NCBI GenBank assembly: GCA_035286125.1
Contig: JAYKIS010000053.1
Coordinates: 59,788-123,787 of the forward strand
Source of the DNA: VGJW01 sp035286125
GTDB taxonomy: Bacteria; Cyanobacteriota; Sericytochromatia; S15B-MN24; VGJW01
Direction: 5' to 3'
DNA length: 64,000 nt
The translations under genes were made by a program, and so were the position numbers. Positions 8,449 through 17,472 of this stretch are shown here, in pieces (position 1 is the first letter of the stretch; each line of letters begins with the position of its first letter). The notes beneath the pieces are model-generated. The model was not told the origin of the DNA. It made no database searches and was given only the letters and a program-made list of their open reading frames with translations.

Positions 8449-9237
8449 TCACAAGGCCGGTTCGGCAGTCCGGGCAGCAGCCGGCAACTGGCGTACCGTG
8501 GCCTTGAGGTCCAGGCTCAGGATGCCGTTCGCGACAGAGAGGTCCGACAGGCGCGCGTCCGAGACTCCGGCCGGCATGAAGGTCGCGATGTCGAGGCGCG
8601 CCGGTACGGGCAGGCGACGCCCCAACTCCTGCCCCATCAGGCGTACCGACAGATCCTCGATGCCGAGGGTCCCGTCAGGGAGCAGCACAGGTCTCACGGA
8701 AGCCTGCAAGGGCAACGCCATGCCCCCCATCATGGGCAGTTTGGCCGTGAGCACGACCTGGACCAGCCCCTCGGCAAAGGACAGCCCACGCAGCCCGATC
8801 TTGAACATGTCCCCTTCCGGGACCGGGAGACGACCCTGCAAAAGTCCGGGCAGTGCATCGCGGAGGGCCTCGGACACCTCGGCGTCCCGAACCCGGACCG
8901 TAACGCTGAGGCTGGCAGGCACCGCCAACGACGGCGTGCCCACGAGCGACGCCGGTTCGACACGCACACCCGACAACGACCAGCGAATCGGCACGGCCGA
9001 GAGGGAGGCCCCCTCAATCAGGACACTGCCGGAAAAGTCGCCGACCTCGCCCCAGGTGGCATGGGTCGCGGCTCTCGGCAGCCACGCGACCTCCCCCACG
9101 GCAAGGGGTGTTCCCTCGAGGGCGCGGGTCATCGAGGCCGCCAGGCGCTGCGTGACGAATTCGGGACCGAGCGTGGCCACGCTCCCGAGGGAAAGGCCAA
9201 GCACGGCAAGGACGGCCAACAAGATGCCATGAATCAT
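8449..9237 (-). CDS. DUF2993 (LmeA-like) membrane-anchored lipid-binding protein
   Basis: The 262-residue protein starts with one hydrophobic helix (ILLAVLAVLGLSLGSVATL), followed by alternating beta-strands with the layout of DUF2993: a short helix, VLIEGASLSAVPIRW, then LSFAEGLVQVVLTAKLP and IEDLSVRLMGQEL. DUF2993 proteins occur mostly in Actinobacteria and Cyanobacteria; the mycobacterial member LmeA binds phospholipids at the cell envelope. The start is the ATG at 9237, whose first base is the last base of the SLH-barrel stop (TGATG), so the two are coupled. Its place behind an outer-membrane protein gene supports an envelope lipid role, which is inference. Confidence 0.7.
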   Translation of the reverse strand: MIHGILLAVLAVLGLSLGSVATLGPEFVTQRLAASMTRALEGTPLAVGEVAWLPRAATHATWGEVGDFSGSVLIEGASLSAVPIRWSLSGVRVEPASLVGTPSLAVPASLSVTVRVRDAEVSEALRDALPGLLQGRLPVPEGDMFKIGLRGLSFAEGLVQVVLTAKLPMMGGMALPLQASVRPVLLPDGTLGIEDLSVRLMGQELGRRLPVPARLDIATFMPAGVSDARLSDLSVANGILSLDLKATVRQLPAAARTAEPAL

Positions 9238-10787
9238 CAGAACGCCCTTCCGACTCCGAGCCCCAGACCCTGCACGACATCCTGGGCGCCACTGCTGCGC
9301 AGCACGGCCTGAAGACGCCACGTGAGCATCAGATCGATCGGCAGGCCTGCTGGCGACGGCCAGGCCGCACCCAACTCGCCCCCCGCCCCGAAGGCCGGCC
9401 CCGTCGAGACCGCGAGGGCAAGGCCCACCTGGCTGCGGGCCAAAGCCCAGGTGCTGAAAGGACCGAGGGGGGCCCGGATGATGGCGGATGGCCCCGCCCC
9501 CAGGAACGTGCGACCCGCCTCGGGATCGGTGGTGCCCGAGGCCAACTGGAGACCGATGTCGGAACCCAACCCGACGCCCCACGTCACGGAACCCGTGGCC
9601 GACGGCTGCCAAAGGACATCGGCGGCGACCCCGAACTGGGTCAGGGAGCCCTCGGTACCGGGGAACAAGCGTCCCGTCCCGCGCGCCTCGAGCGCCCAAC
9701 CCGGGACCGCCAGCGACAGGCCGGCATCAAGGGCGCCCGGCATGTAGAAACTGATATCCCGGAAGGTGCGTCCGTCTCCCGTTCCGATCGCAAGGCCCGT
9801 GACCGCCCATCCCCGACCCAGACGGCGTGACCAATCGAGAGCCGGAAGGGTCCAGCGCGCACCTGCCACCGGAGCCGATGTCCGCGCCACCTGAGGGGTC
9901 GCCGCGGGCGAGGGTGTCCGCGCAGGAGCAGGCGTCGGCGCCGGCTCGTTTTCGACGGGCGTCGGCGTCGGCATCGGGTCGGGCACCACCAGCCAAGGCG
10001 GCGGCGTCATCGTGCCTGCAGGCGGACGGGTCGGCACGGGCACGGGCGTCACGACAGGTCGCGGCGTCGGAAGCGGACGCGGCGTGACCGCAGGCGCAGG
10101 GGTACGCGTGGCCGCAGGCTCGGGGGTCGGTTCCTCGACCGGCGGCTCGGGCGTCGATCGGGGGCGCTGTTCGTCGGCGAACCGAGCCGCCACGCCCGGA
10201 TCCACCAGCGCCGCCGCGCGATAGACCCAGATCAAGGCATCCTGGCGTGTCAGGTCCTCTGTCGGTCGGACGGGGCCACCCGAGGTCACGATGAGCCAGT
10301 CGTTAGCCGCCCGTTGCAAGGCCTCCTGGCCGGGAAAGCCCCGGATGTCCGTGAGCACGATGCGTCGCTCGGGCGACGGCGGCAACGGAGCCGCACGCAG
10401 GCGCAAGACCTTGTCGAGTGCAACGAGGAAGGCCCCTCTCGAGATGGGTTGGGTCCCCTGGAAGTTGGCGCCATCGGCCTCGAGCAGGTCGCGGGCCGTG
10501 ACCCGGTTGACGGCGGCCAAGGCCCAGAAACCGGGAGGCACGTCCGCCCAGGCCGTCACCATGAAGGCGTGGTCCGACGGATCGAGGAACGACGCCAGGA
10601 TCCACGCCGCATCGTAGCGCGAGACCCGTGCACGATTGGTGGCGCTACCGCCCCAGACACCCGGCAGGAAGCCACGATCGATCAGAAAGGCGCCTGTGGA
10701 TACGGCATCCTGCGCCATGGCGGCAGGGGCCGTGGGAAACAGGCAGCCGAGGGCGAGCGCCATCGCCAGGGACTGACGGACCTTCAC
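9237..10787 (-). CDS. SLH-domain outer-membrane beta-barrel protein with Pro/Thr-rich linker
   Basis: The 516-residue protein has a typical signal peptide (cleavage near AAMA|QDA). An S-layer-homology-like region follows (about residues 27-175, with VSRYDAAWILASFL, WADVPPGFWALAAVNR and a second ISRGAFLVALDKVL repeat). Then come a linker of about 100 residues dominated by Pro, Thr, Ala and Val, and a C-terminal series of amphipathic strands ending in a Phe (GLGVGRAF), the usual end of an outer-membrane barrel. SLH domains bind secondary cell-wall polymers, so the protein may tie outer membrane to wall, as known for cyanobacteria and Deinococcus-Thermus. The GTG start at 10787 overlaps the DUF192 stop as GTGA; a GTG three codons earlier is possible. 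Confidence 0.85.
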   Translation of the reverse strand: MKVRQSLAMALALGCLFPTAPAAMAQDAVSTGAFLIDRGFLPGVWGGSATNRARVSRYDAAWILASFLDPSDHAFMVTAWADVPPGFWALAAVNRVTARDLLEADGANFQGTQPISRGAFLVALDKVLRLRAAPLPPSPERRIVLTDIRGFPGQEALQRAANDWLIVTSGGPVRPTEDLTRQDALIWVYRAAALVDPGVAARFADEQRPRSTPEPPVEEPTPEPAATRTPAPAVTPRPLPTPRPVVTPVPVPTRPPAGTMTPPPWLVVPDPMPTPTPVENEPAPTPAPARTPSPAATPQVARTSAPVAGARWTLPALDWSRRLGRGWAVTGLAIGTGDGRTFRDISFYMPGALDAGLSLAVPGWALEARGTGRLFPGTEGSLTQFGVAADVLWQPSATGSVTWGVGLGSDIGLQLASGTTDPEAGRTFLGAGPSAIIRAPLGPFSTWALARSQVGLALAVSTGPAFGAGGELGAAWPSPAGLPIDLMLTWRLQAVLRSSGAQDVVQGLGLGVGRAF

Positions 10788-11125
10788 GGCTCCCACCTCA
10801 GTGTCACGCCCTCCTCGAGACCCAGCCCGCGCGCCTGGCCGGCCGGCAACTCCAGAACCTGCCGGGCCTTGGGGACGATCGGTGAAAACCGCCCGGGCGG
10901 CAGGTCGTGCAAGACCCTAAGGATACGGAAGTCCCGCGAAAGGAACAACACATCGAGGTTCAGGCGCGGCCAGAAGGTGTGGATACTGTTGCAAGGCACC
11001 AGCAGCATGCCTTCGCCGGGTTCGAAGCGATCCCGGAAGCCCAGGCCCCTCATCCGCGCCCACGGTGTCCGGGCCACCTCGAGACGCTCGACCACGGGCC
11101 GGTCCCCCAGCCAGAGGCCGGGCAC
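10784..11125 (-). CDS. DUF192 family protein
   Basis: The 113-residue protein matches the compact DUF192 fold along its length: RMRGLGFRDRFEPGEGMLLV, NSIHTFWPRLNLDVLFLSRD, and the closing VLELPAGQARGLGLEEG. The biochemical role of DUF192 is not established. Members are often exported or sit beside Tad pilus genes, as here. This copy has no signal peptide. The GTG start follows the TadC stop by one base and the gene ends in a GTGA overlap with the SLH-barrel gene, placing it in the pilus operon. Confidence 0.9.
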   Translation of the reverse strand: MPGLWLGDRPVVERLEVARTPWARMRGLGFRDRFEPGEGMLLVPCNSIHTFWPRLNLDVLFLSRDFRILRVLHDLPPGRFSPIVPKARQVLELPAGQARGLGLEEGVTLRWEP

Positions 11126-11126
11126 G

Positions 11127-12044
11127 TCAGGCCTTCCCCGTCAGGATGCCGAGGACGAGCGGGCCAAAGATGATGATGAAAATGACCGGGAAGATCAGGA
11201 AGGTGATCGGGAAGACCAGCTTGAGCGGGGCCTTCTGAGCCAATTCCTGCGCACGTTGCCAGCGGGCCTCGCGGATGATGCCGCTCTGGATGCGCAGGGT
11301 CCGGGCAATCGATGAGCCCATCGTCTCGGCCTGGACCATCGCGATGGCCACGCTGTTGAGCTCCTTCAGGCCCACGCGTCGCCCCAGTTCCCGCAGCGCC
11401 TCGCCACGACTGCGCCCCAGCTGCATCTGGCGAAGCGTCTTCTCCATTTCGTCCCGCAGCGGATGGGGCCGCATCCGCTCGCTGATCTTCTGCATCGCCG
11501 CCGTCAGGGACATGCCCGCCTCAACGCACGTGGTCAGCAGGTCCAGGGTGGTGGGGAGTTGCCTAAGGATGGCCTGCTGGCGCAACTCAACGGCCTGGTC
11601 GAGGCGCGATGCGGGCAAACGGTAGCCTGCGACACCAGCCAGCAGGAAGCCTACGGCAGCCCCGAGGGGGGGCAATTCGAAGGCCGCGCTGTTGACCAGC
11701 AAGAAGACTACGGGCAGCAGGGCAGCGTAGATCCATTGGCGTGCGACGAAGCGTGCCGGTGTCGTGTGGTCGTCCCCCGCCATCAGGAGGCGAGCCTGCA
11801 GGGCCGTGGCGCGATCGTCGGAAAGACGCTCGACGGCAAAGGGCTTGAGGCGCTCCTCGAGCACCCGGAGCGGTGCCGTCTTGGCACGGGGAGGCCGCGG
11901 CGCAGCCGTGCCGGGCCTGGCCACGCGCTTGAGCCGGGCCTGCACCCGCGAGCGGTTCTGCGGCTTGGAGAAGGCCACGACACCCAGCAAGGTCGCACCG
12001 AAGACGGCACCGAAGACCAACAGGAAAATCAGGGCGACCGGCAT
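11127..12044 (-). CDS. tadC: Tad pilus inner-membrane protein TadC (type II secretion F family)
   Basis: The 305-residue protein has an N-terminal hydrophobic helix, a cytoplasmic T2SSF domain (about residues 140-270, LPTTLDLLTTCVEAGMSLTA and LGRRVGLKELNSVAIAMVQ) and a strongly hydrophobic C-terminal helix (FPITFLIFPVIFIIIFGPLV). Together with TadB it forms the inner-membrane platform on which the CpaF ATPase assembles Flp pili. The ATG at 12044 overlaps the TadB stop in TGATG, which is a better start than the upstream in-frame codons that fall inside tadB. Motif order and length match the family. Confidence 0.93.
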   Translation of the reverse strand: MPVALIFLLVFGAVFGATLLGVVAFSKPQNRSRVQARLKRVARPGTAAPRPPRAKTAPLRVLEERLKPFAVERLSDDRATALQARLLMAGDDHTTPARFVARQWIYAALLPVVFLLVNSAAFELPPLGAAVGFLLAGVAGYRLPASRLDQAVELRQQAILRQLPTTLDLLTTCVEAGMSLTAAMQKISERMRPHPLRDEMEKTLRQMQLGRSRGEALRELGRRVGLKELNSVAIAMVQAETMGSSIARTLRIQSGIIREARWQRAQELAQKAPLKLVFPITFLIFPVIFIIIFGPLVLGILTGKA

Positions 12045-12910
12045 CAGACGTCCAACGCGACAATCTTGCGGACGACGAGGCTGCCTGCCGTGACCATGGC
12101 GACGCACAGGGCCACGAGCACCCAGCCCAGCGGCTCGGTGAAAAGCACACCCATGCGATCCGGGGCAATCAGCAGCAACACGAAGTACAGGCCTACGGGG
12201 AGGAAGGAGAGAATGGCCCCCGAGAAGCGACCCTGCGTCGTCAAGGTGCGGATCTGGCCCTGGATGCGGCGCCGCTCGCGCATCGTCGACGCCAGATTAT
12301 CGAGAATCTCGCCCAGATTGCCGCCCGTCTGGCGCTGGATGACAAGGGCAGTGCAAAGGATATCGAGGTCGTCGTGATTCATGCGTTCGGACCAGTTCTG
12401 CAGGGCCTGATCGAAGGAGACGCCCATCGTCAGTTCCTGCATGACCTCGCGCACCTCGGCACCCATCGGGTCCGTGAACTCCTGGGTCACGAGGTCCAGG
12501 GCCTGCTGCACGGAGAAGCTCGACCTCACGGCATTCGCGAGGACGCCCACGGCATCGGGCAACTGCTCCTCGAACTCCTTCACGTATCTTTGCCACTGCA
12601 TGTCGAGCCAGCGATTGGTCAGGGACCACACGACGCCGGCGGCCAGCGCAGCAAGGAAGATGCGACTGGCAAGGCCGTCGCCCAGCACGAAGCCCAGCAG
12701 GGCGGCAGCACCCGTCAGACCTGCCTGCTGGCGCGCAAACCGTTCGGTGGACAAGGGATTGCGCGTTCGCGCAAGGGCCTTGCGCGTCCGACCCAGGTAG
12801 CCCTCGAGCGCCGCCGACAGGCGTTGCTCGTAGCGGCGGGCCACCACAAAGGCCAGCATCCCCGCCGACACGAAGGCCAGCAGGAAGACCAGCAGGAGAC
12901 GAGGGTCCAT
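12044..12910 (-). CDS. tadB: Tad pilus inner-membrane protein TadB (type II secretion F family)
   Basis: The 288-residue protein shows an N-terminal membrane helix (LLLVFLLAFVSAGMLAFVV), a second helix pair near residue 85, a T2SSF domain with LPDAVGVLANAVRSSFSV and the signature QRQTGGNLGEILDNLA, and C-terminal membrane helices. It is the standard partner of TadC. The start ATG and the stop of the preceding ATPase gene share a base (TGATG). Nothing is truncated. Confidence 0.94.
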   Translation of the reverse strand: MDPRLLLVFLLAFVSAGMLAFVVARRYEQRLSAALEGYLGRTRKALARTRNPLSTERFARQQAGLTGAAALLGFVLGDGLASRIFLAALAAGVVWSLTNRWLDMQWQRYVKEFEEQLPDAVGVLANAVRSSFSVQQALDLVTQEFTDPMGAEVREVMQELTMGVSFDQALQNWSERMNHDDLDILCTALVIQRQTGGNLGEILDNLASTMRERRRIQGQIRTLTTQGRFSGAILSFLPVGLYFVLLLIAPDRMGVLFTEPLGWVLVALCVAMVTAGSLVVRKIVALDV

Positions 12911-15009
12911 CAGGAGCCGACGCCTGCCCGTTCGAAGACCTCGGCGAACTGGGGCCGGAGGCCCGATGCCTTGAAGGCGCCCTGGACCTTGCCACGGGCA
13001 TCGACGCCCGTCTGCTCGTAGCTGTAGAGGTCCTGGAGCGTCAGCGTCTCGCCCTCAAGACCCGTGACCTCGGTGATGCGCGTGATCTTGCGTGAGCCAT
13101 CGGCAAGCCGGGAGACCTGCACCACGACCTGAAGGGCGCTGGCGATCTGCTCGCGGATGGCCCGGACAGGCAGGTCCATGCCTGCCATCAGCACCATGGT
13201 CTCGATACGGGCCATGGCATCCCTCGGAGAGTTGGCGTGGCCCGTGGCAAGCGATCCATCGTGGCCCGTGTTCATGGCCTGGAGCATGTCGAGGGCTTCG
13301 CCTCCGCGCACCTCACCGACGACAATGCGATCCGGCCGCATGCGCAGCGAGTTCCGGACCAGATCCCGGATGGGAACGGCCCCGACTCCCTCGAGGTTTG
13401 CTGGCCGGGCCTCGAGCGGCACAACATGGGACTGGACCAGTTGCAGTTCGGCGGCGTCCTCGATGGTGACGATGCGTTCCTCGTCCGGAATGAATGACGA
13501 CAGCACGTTGAGCAGGGTGGTCTTGCCCGAGCCCGTCCCCCCGCTGATGAAGACATTCAGGCGCGCCCGGACGCATTGCCGCAGGAAACCGGCCATCTCG
13601 GGCGTCAGGGATCCGTACTGGACCAGATGCTCCATGGTCAGGCGCCGCAAAGGAAATTTCCGGATGGTCAGGGTCGCGCCCCGCAAGGCCAGGGGGGGGA
13701 TGATGACATTGACGCGGCTGCCGTCGGGCAATCGGGCGTCGCACATCGGACTGCTCTCGTCGACCCGTCGACCCAGAGGCGCGACGATGCGGTCGATGAC
13801 GACGCGCAGCTGGGTCTCGTCCGTGAAGCGATCATGAACCTGCTGCAAGCGCCCCTCGCGCTCGACGAAAATCCGTCCCGGGCCATTGACCATGACCTCG
13901 CTGATGGCCGGGTCGGCCAGAAAACGCTCGAGTGGCCCATAGCCGACGGCCTCGTCCGTCACATCCCTCGCGAGGGCGCCACGCTCTTCGCGCCCCATGG
14001 CGGCGGCATCGGGCATGTCCTCGATCAGATCGGCCACCGTGCGCTGGACCTGACGGCGGATCTCCTGACGGTGCTGGGGGTCGGAGAGACGGTCGAGGCC
14101 GACGTCCATCCGCTTGAGTTCCTCGACGAGCATGCGGTGCAGACGTTGGCGCAGCTCCGCGTGGCCTTCACGCCAGGCCGTCTCGACGGGCACCAGGGCC
14201 GTGGAGGCCTCGGCGGCAGCTTCGCTTCCGCCACGCACGGCAGGACGCGCCGCCGTCTTGCGCGCCAGCGTGGCCCAATCCCGCGGGGACGGGGCCTGGA
14301 CGGCCTGCGCCAAGGCCAGCAAGGCCTTGCCGAAGGGACTCGACGGGGGCGTGGCAGCCGCCAGCAGGGGGACGCCACGGTTGAGCGCCGTGACCACGGC
14401 CGGCTCGAAAGGCACCGCCTGGGCAAGGTCCAGACCCAGCTCCTGCGCCACGTCTCGGGGCGTGATGTCCTGGACGAGGCCAGCCCGATTGACGACGAGC
14501 ATCAGGCGGTCGAGGACCGCGTGCTGGGTCCGAAGGTGCTCCAGCAAGTGCCGCGTGGCCGTCAGAGAGGGGATGTCCGGCGTCACGACAAGGACGACGG
14601 CGGAAGCGAGGTCAAGCCAGGCCAACTGGTGCTCGGCCAGCCCCACGCCCGACAGGTCCACGACAAGGTGGGGCGCTGCCACCTCGCGCACCCGCGAGGC
14701 CAGGGCCCCAGGCTCGAGAACCCCACCCCAACCGATGGGCGGCGCAGGCAGCAGATCCAGTCCCGAGGCGTGACGCACGACCGCCTCAGCCAGCGGGTTT
14801 CCGTGGCGCAGGCATTCGCCCCAGTGGGGATGAGCGCCCTGGATGTCGAAGGCATCCGCCTGAAAGCCCCCAGTCAGTTCATCAGCATCCCACAGCCAGA
14901 CGGGTTGGCGATTTCGCCGCAGCAGGGCAAGCGCAAGGTTCGCCGCGAGGATGCTGCGACCGGTCCCGCCCCTGGCGGACAGCATCACCGTCAGCCGAGG
15001 AGCCGTCAT
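12910..15009 (-). CDS. Fused Tad pilus ATPase: CpaE/TadZ-like MinD domain plus CpaF/TadA secretion ATPase
   Basis: The 699-residue chain combines two proteins that are normally separate. Residues 1-240 are a MinD/ParA-like P-loop domain with a variant Walker A, ARGGTGRS (12-19), VVDLSGVGLAEHQ and VVTPDIPS, as in CpaE/TadZ polar localisation factors. After an Ala-rich linker (about 240-285), residues 285-699 are a full VirB11-type CpaF/TadA ATPase with SGGTGSGKTT (489-498), an IEDAAELQL Walker B region, the MRPDRIVVGEVRGGEAL block and TGHDGSLATGHANS. CpaF powers pilus assembly. Length, uninterrupted frame and codon use give no sign of a sequencing artefact. The ATG at 15009 overlaps the secretin stop (ATGA). 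Confidence 0.93.
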   Translation of the reverse strand: MTAPRLTVMLSARGGTGRSILAANLALALLRRNRQPVWLWDADELTGGFQADAFDIQGAHPHWGECLRHGNPLAEAVVRHASGLDLLPAPPIGWGGVLEPGALASRVREVAAPHLVVDLSGVGLAEHQLAWLDLASAVVLVVTPDIPSLTATRHLLEHLRTQHAVLDRLMLVVNRAGLVQDITPRDVAQELGLDLAQAVPFEPAVVTALNRGVPLLAAATPPSSPFGKALLALAQAVQAPSPRDWATLARKTAARPAVRGGSEAAAEASTALVPVETAWREGHAELRQRLHRMLVEELKRMDVGLDRLSDPQHRQEIRRQVQRTVADLIEDMPDAAAMGREERGALARDVTDEAVGYGPLERFLADPAISEVMVNGPGRIFVEREGRLQQVHDRFTDETQLRVVIDRIVAPLGRRVDESSPMCDARLPDGSRVNVIIPPLALRGATLTIRKFPLRRLTMEHLVQYGSLTPEMAGFLRQCVRARLNVFISGGTGSGKTTLLNVLSSFIPDEERIVTIEDAAELQLVQSHVVPLEARPANLEGVGAVPIRDLVRNSLRMRPDRIVVGEVRGGEALDMLQAMNTGHDGSLATGHANSPRDAMARIETMVLMAGMDLPVRAIREQIASALQVVVQVSRLADGSRKITRITEVTGLEGETLTLQDLYSYEQTGVDARGKVQGAFKASGLRPQFAEVFERAGVGS

Positions 15010-16031
15010 TTGCCCTTGCCGTAGCCCTTCTCGGACATGGCCTCGCCATCCTTGAAAAGCGTCGGCGTGACGAGGAAGACCAGTTCTCCCTCCTCCTCCT
15101 CCTGCTGGGTCGAGGTGAACAAGGCACCGACACCAGGCAACCACCCGAGGAGCGGAACTCGGCTGGTCACGGAGCGCACGGTCCGGCGCTTGAGACCCGC
15201 CAGCACGATTTCCTGGCCCGGCCGGACGGCAACCTGCGTCTCGGCCATACGCGTGGCGATGGCCGGGATGTTGAAGTTGCCGGTCTGCACGCCGTTCAGG
15301 CGATCGATACTCGAGACCTCGGGCTTGATGCGCAGCAGGATTTCCTCGCCCTCGACAACGGGCGTGACCTTAAGCCCCACACCGAAGGGCTTCCAGTCGA
15401 CGGCGACGGTATTGGGGGTCTGGACGACCACGGGCAGCTCACCGCCGGACAGGAAACGGCTCTCCTGGCCCGACAGGGCAAGCAGGGTAGGGGAAGCCTC
15501 GAGTTGGGCTCGCTTGGCCTGAGCCAGGGCCTGCAACCGGGCCTCGAGCACGCCGGCCCGGACCGGAAAGCCCAGCGCAAAGGGCGTCGAAGGCGGCGCC
15601 TCCTGGAAAGACAGCCCCTCGGACCACTTGATACCGGACTGCCCCTCGTCGCCCTTGAGCAGCTCCCAGACCTGAACCCGGATGACGACCGTCTCGGTAC
15701 GCCGACCCGACAGGACCTCGAGCCGATAGTTCGAGGGCACCTTGCCTGCGGCGGTCCAGACCAGGAAGTTGGTGAGGCCCGGCTTGCGCCCCTCGATGAG
15801 CAGGTTCTCGCCCGTCCCGTCCTGGATGAGCGTCACGGCGGCAACCGCGGAGTCCCCGATGGCGACGCGCGTCGCGCCCTTCGGGACCCGAAAGACGGTG
15901 GTATGGCCCTGCCGGACCGTCAGATCCGCCACAGCCGCCTGTGCGGGTGCCGGGACCAGCACGCTGCCGCCCGGCCACGGGGCAAGGACTGCGAAGGTGG
16001 CGGTCAGGAAGGGCAGAAGGCGTCGGGTCAT
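15006..16031 (-). CDS. cpaC: Tad pilus secretin CpaC/RcpA
   Basis: The 341-residue protein has a signal peptide ending near AQAA, a short N-terminal beta domain that resembles the BON/N0-like region of CpaC (VPKGATRVAIGDSAVA), and a C-terminal secretin domain. Diagnostic blocks are LEASPTLLALSGQESRFLSG (about 187-206) and VPLLGWLPGVGALFTST (about 289-305). Secretins form the outer-membrane channel through which the Flp pilus leaves, so its presence supports a diderm envelope. It is shorter than most CpaC proteins (400-500 residues), mainly in the N-terminal region. The neighbours are cpaB upstream and the ATPase fusion downstream. Confidence 0.92.
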   Translation of the reverse strand: MTRRLLPFLTATFAVLAPWPGGSVLVPAPAQAAVADLTVRQGHTTVFRVPKGATRVAIGDSAVAAVTLIQDGTGENLLIEGRKPGLTNFLVWTAAGKVPSNYRLEVLSGRRTETVVIRVQVWELLKGDEGQSGIKWSEGLSFQEAPPSTPFALGFPVRAGVLEARLQALAQAKRAQLEASPTLLALSGQESRFLSGGELPVVVQTPNTVAVDWKPFGVGLKVTPVVEGEEILLRIKPEVSSIDRLNGVQTGNFNIPAIATRMAETQVAVRPGQEIVLAGLKRRTVRSVTSRVPLLGWLPGVGALFTSTQQEEEEGELVFLVTPTLFKDGEAMSEKGYGKGK

Positions 16032-16068
16032 GGCTGCGTCACCCCTCTATACCCCCGGCAGCGTGCCC

Positions 16069-17118
16069 TCAGTTGCCCGAACCCTGCCGCGAGGCGCCGT
16101 TGTAGATCTCGACCTGCGGCGCCCGGCGCACGGGCGGACGAGGAGTGGCGGCCGGCACCCGCACCACGCGGGGCGCCGGGGCCGGGGCCCGCACGACGCG
16201 GACGACGGTGCGCGGTGGGGCCTGGCGTGGAGCCACCGGACGGGCCACCTGCCCGAGGACGAGCCGTTCGAGTTCGCGGATGTCCGGCTGGGTGCCTGTC
16301 GTCGTGTCACCAGCCGCCCGCAGGATGAAGTGCAGGCGCCCGGCCTCGGCCAGGACGGCCAGCAACTGCACGCGCCCCTGCGGCACGGCCAGCGTGATGG
16401 CCCCGTTAGGCCCCGTCACGGACTCCGTCGCCTCGGAAGAGAACCGGTCGCCGACGCCGATGACCCGTGCACCGTGCACGACAGGCCGGGAGACCAGCCT
16501 GCCGCTGCCCTCGGCCTCGGGCACGGTCGCGACCAGATCGACCCGGTCGTCGGGGCGCACGAGGGGGACGTCCTGGAGGCCATCCGGAACATACACGAAG
16601 CCCCGCTCGCCCTTGCCGATCCGGGGCGTCACTCCGGTCGCGGCTCCTGCCGGCACGGCGCGCCCCTCGAGCAGCACCTCGCCGGGCCACAACGCCGTCG
16701 TCGTGACGCGTCCCAGCACCGCCTTGTCCGACGTGACATGCGGACCGGCAAGGTAGACCGCAGGCACCTCGCGCTCTTCGAGATCGCCCTCGGCAAGGGC
16801 ATGACGGGCCGGCAGGTCCCGCGCGACCACCCAGACCTTGACCTTGGTCCCGGCGCCGGCAATGCGTGCCGAGGCATCGGAGAGATAGGTCACGGCCAGC
16901 AACGCCGCGACCGCCGCGAGGCCGCCCGCAGCCAGGAGCAGGCGCCGGTTCACGTCGAGGCCTTCGAGCAATCCGGGCCGGGCCGCCTCACGGGCACCCC
17001 GCCCGCCACGACCGCCGGAAGCCTTGCTGCGACGCAGGGCCTTGCCACCCGAGGTCGGAGCCGAACCCGCCGCCTCCTCACCTTCGGGGCGCCGCAGCTT
17101 CGCACGAAGATCCGACAT
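16069..17118 (-). CDS. cpaB: Tad pilus assembly protein CpaB/RcpC (SAF domain)
   Basis: The 349-residue protein has a basic, probably cytoplasmic N-terminal tail (about 55 residues), one membrane helix (LLLAAGGLAAVAALLAVTYL), a SAF domain starting at VWVVARDLPARHALAEGDLE, and a CpaB C-terminal domain (DDRVDLVATVPE...ITLAVPQGRVQLLAVLAEAG). The last 60 residues are Pro/Arg/Val-rich and low-complexity, an extension not usual for the family. CpaB works at the periplasmic face with the secretin. The gene lies 37 bases before cpaC and 3 bases after the small exported-protein gene. Confidence 0.92.
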   Translation of the reverse strand: MSDLRAKLRRPEGEEAAGSAPTSGGKALRRSKASGGRGGRGAREAARPGLLEGLDVNRRLLLAAGGLAAVAALLAVTYLSDASARIAGAGTKVKVWVVARDLPARHALAEGDLEEREVPAVYLAGPHVTSDKAVLGRVTTTALWPGEVLLEGRAVPAGAATGVTPRIGKGERGFVYVPDGLQDVPLVRPDDRVDLVATVPEAEGSGRLVSRPVVHGARVIGVGDRFSSEATESVTGPNGAITLAVPQGRVQLLAVLAEAGRLHFILRAAGDTTTGTQPDIRELERLVLGQVARPVAPRQAPPRTVVRVVRAPAPAPRVVRVPAATPRPPVRRAPQVEIYNGASRQGSGN

Positions 17119-17121
17119 CGA

Positions 17122-17472
17122 TCAGGGCCCTCCACGGGACGGAGAGGCAGCGGAGGTCCGGCTGTCCCGATCCGTCATGACCAAGCATAGCGCACGCCCG
17201 GCGGCATCTTGGGCGGAAAACACCGTTGCCCGCCAAGGTCCCTTGCGCCACATGCGCAAGCGCCCCGGCGCCGGGGCGCCATCCAGGACGGCAGGCTCGA
17301 TCTCGGCCTGCCAACCGGCACGCTGCCAACAGGCCTCGAAGCGGTCGAGCGCCGTGCGCTCGGCCCCGGCAAGGCGCACCCAGCGGGCCCGCCCCTTGCC
17401 TCCCCAGACCACACCCGGACAGCGCGGCAGGTCGGGCAGGCTTGCCGCCACGGCAAGCAGGACTGCCAGCAT
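17122..17472 (-). CDS. Small exported protein in the Tad operon, unknown
   Basis: I do not recognise this 116-residue protein. It begins with a short hydrophobic segment (MLAVLLAVAASLPDLP) that could be a signal peptide, followed by a compact domain with two cysteines (Cys19 and Cys48 by eye) and many Trp and Arg residues (RLRMWRKGPWRATVF). The ATG at 17472 overlaps the stop of the TadE-like gene in TGATG and its own stop lies 3 bases before cpaB, so it is translated as part of the pilus operon. A periplasmic accessory of pilus assembly is a reasonable guess from position only. Confidence 0.7.
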   Translation of the reverse strand: MLAVLLAVAASLPDLPRCPGVVWGGKGRARWVRLAGAERTALDRFEACWQRAGWQAEIEPAVLDGAPAPGRLRMWRKGPWRATVFSAQDAAGRALCLVMTDRDSRTSAASPSRGGP

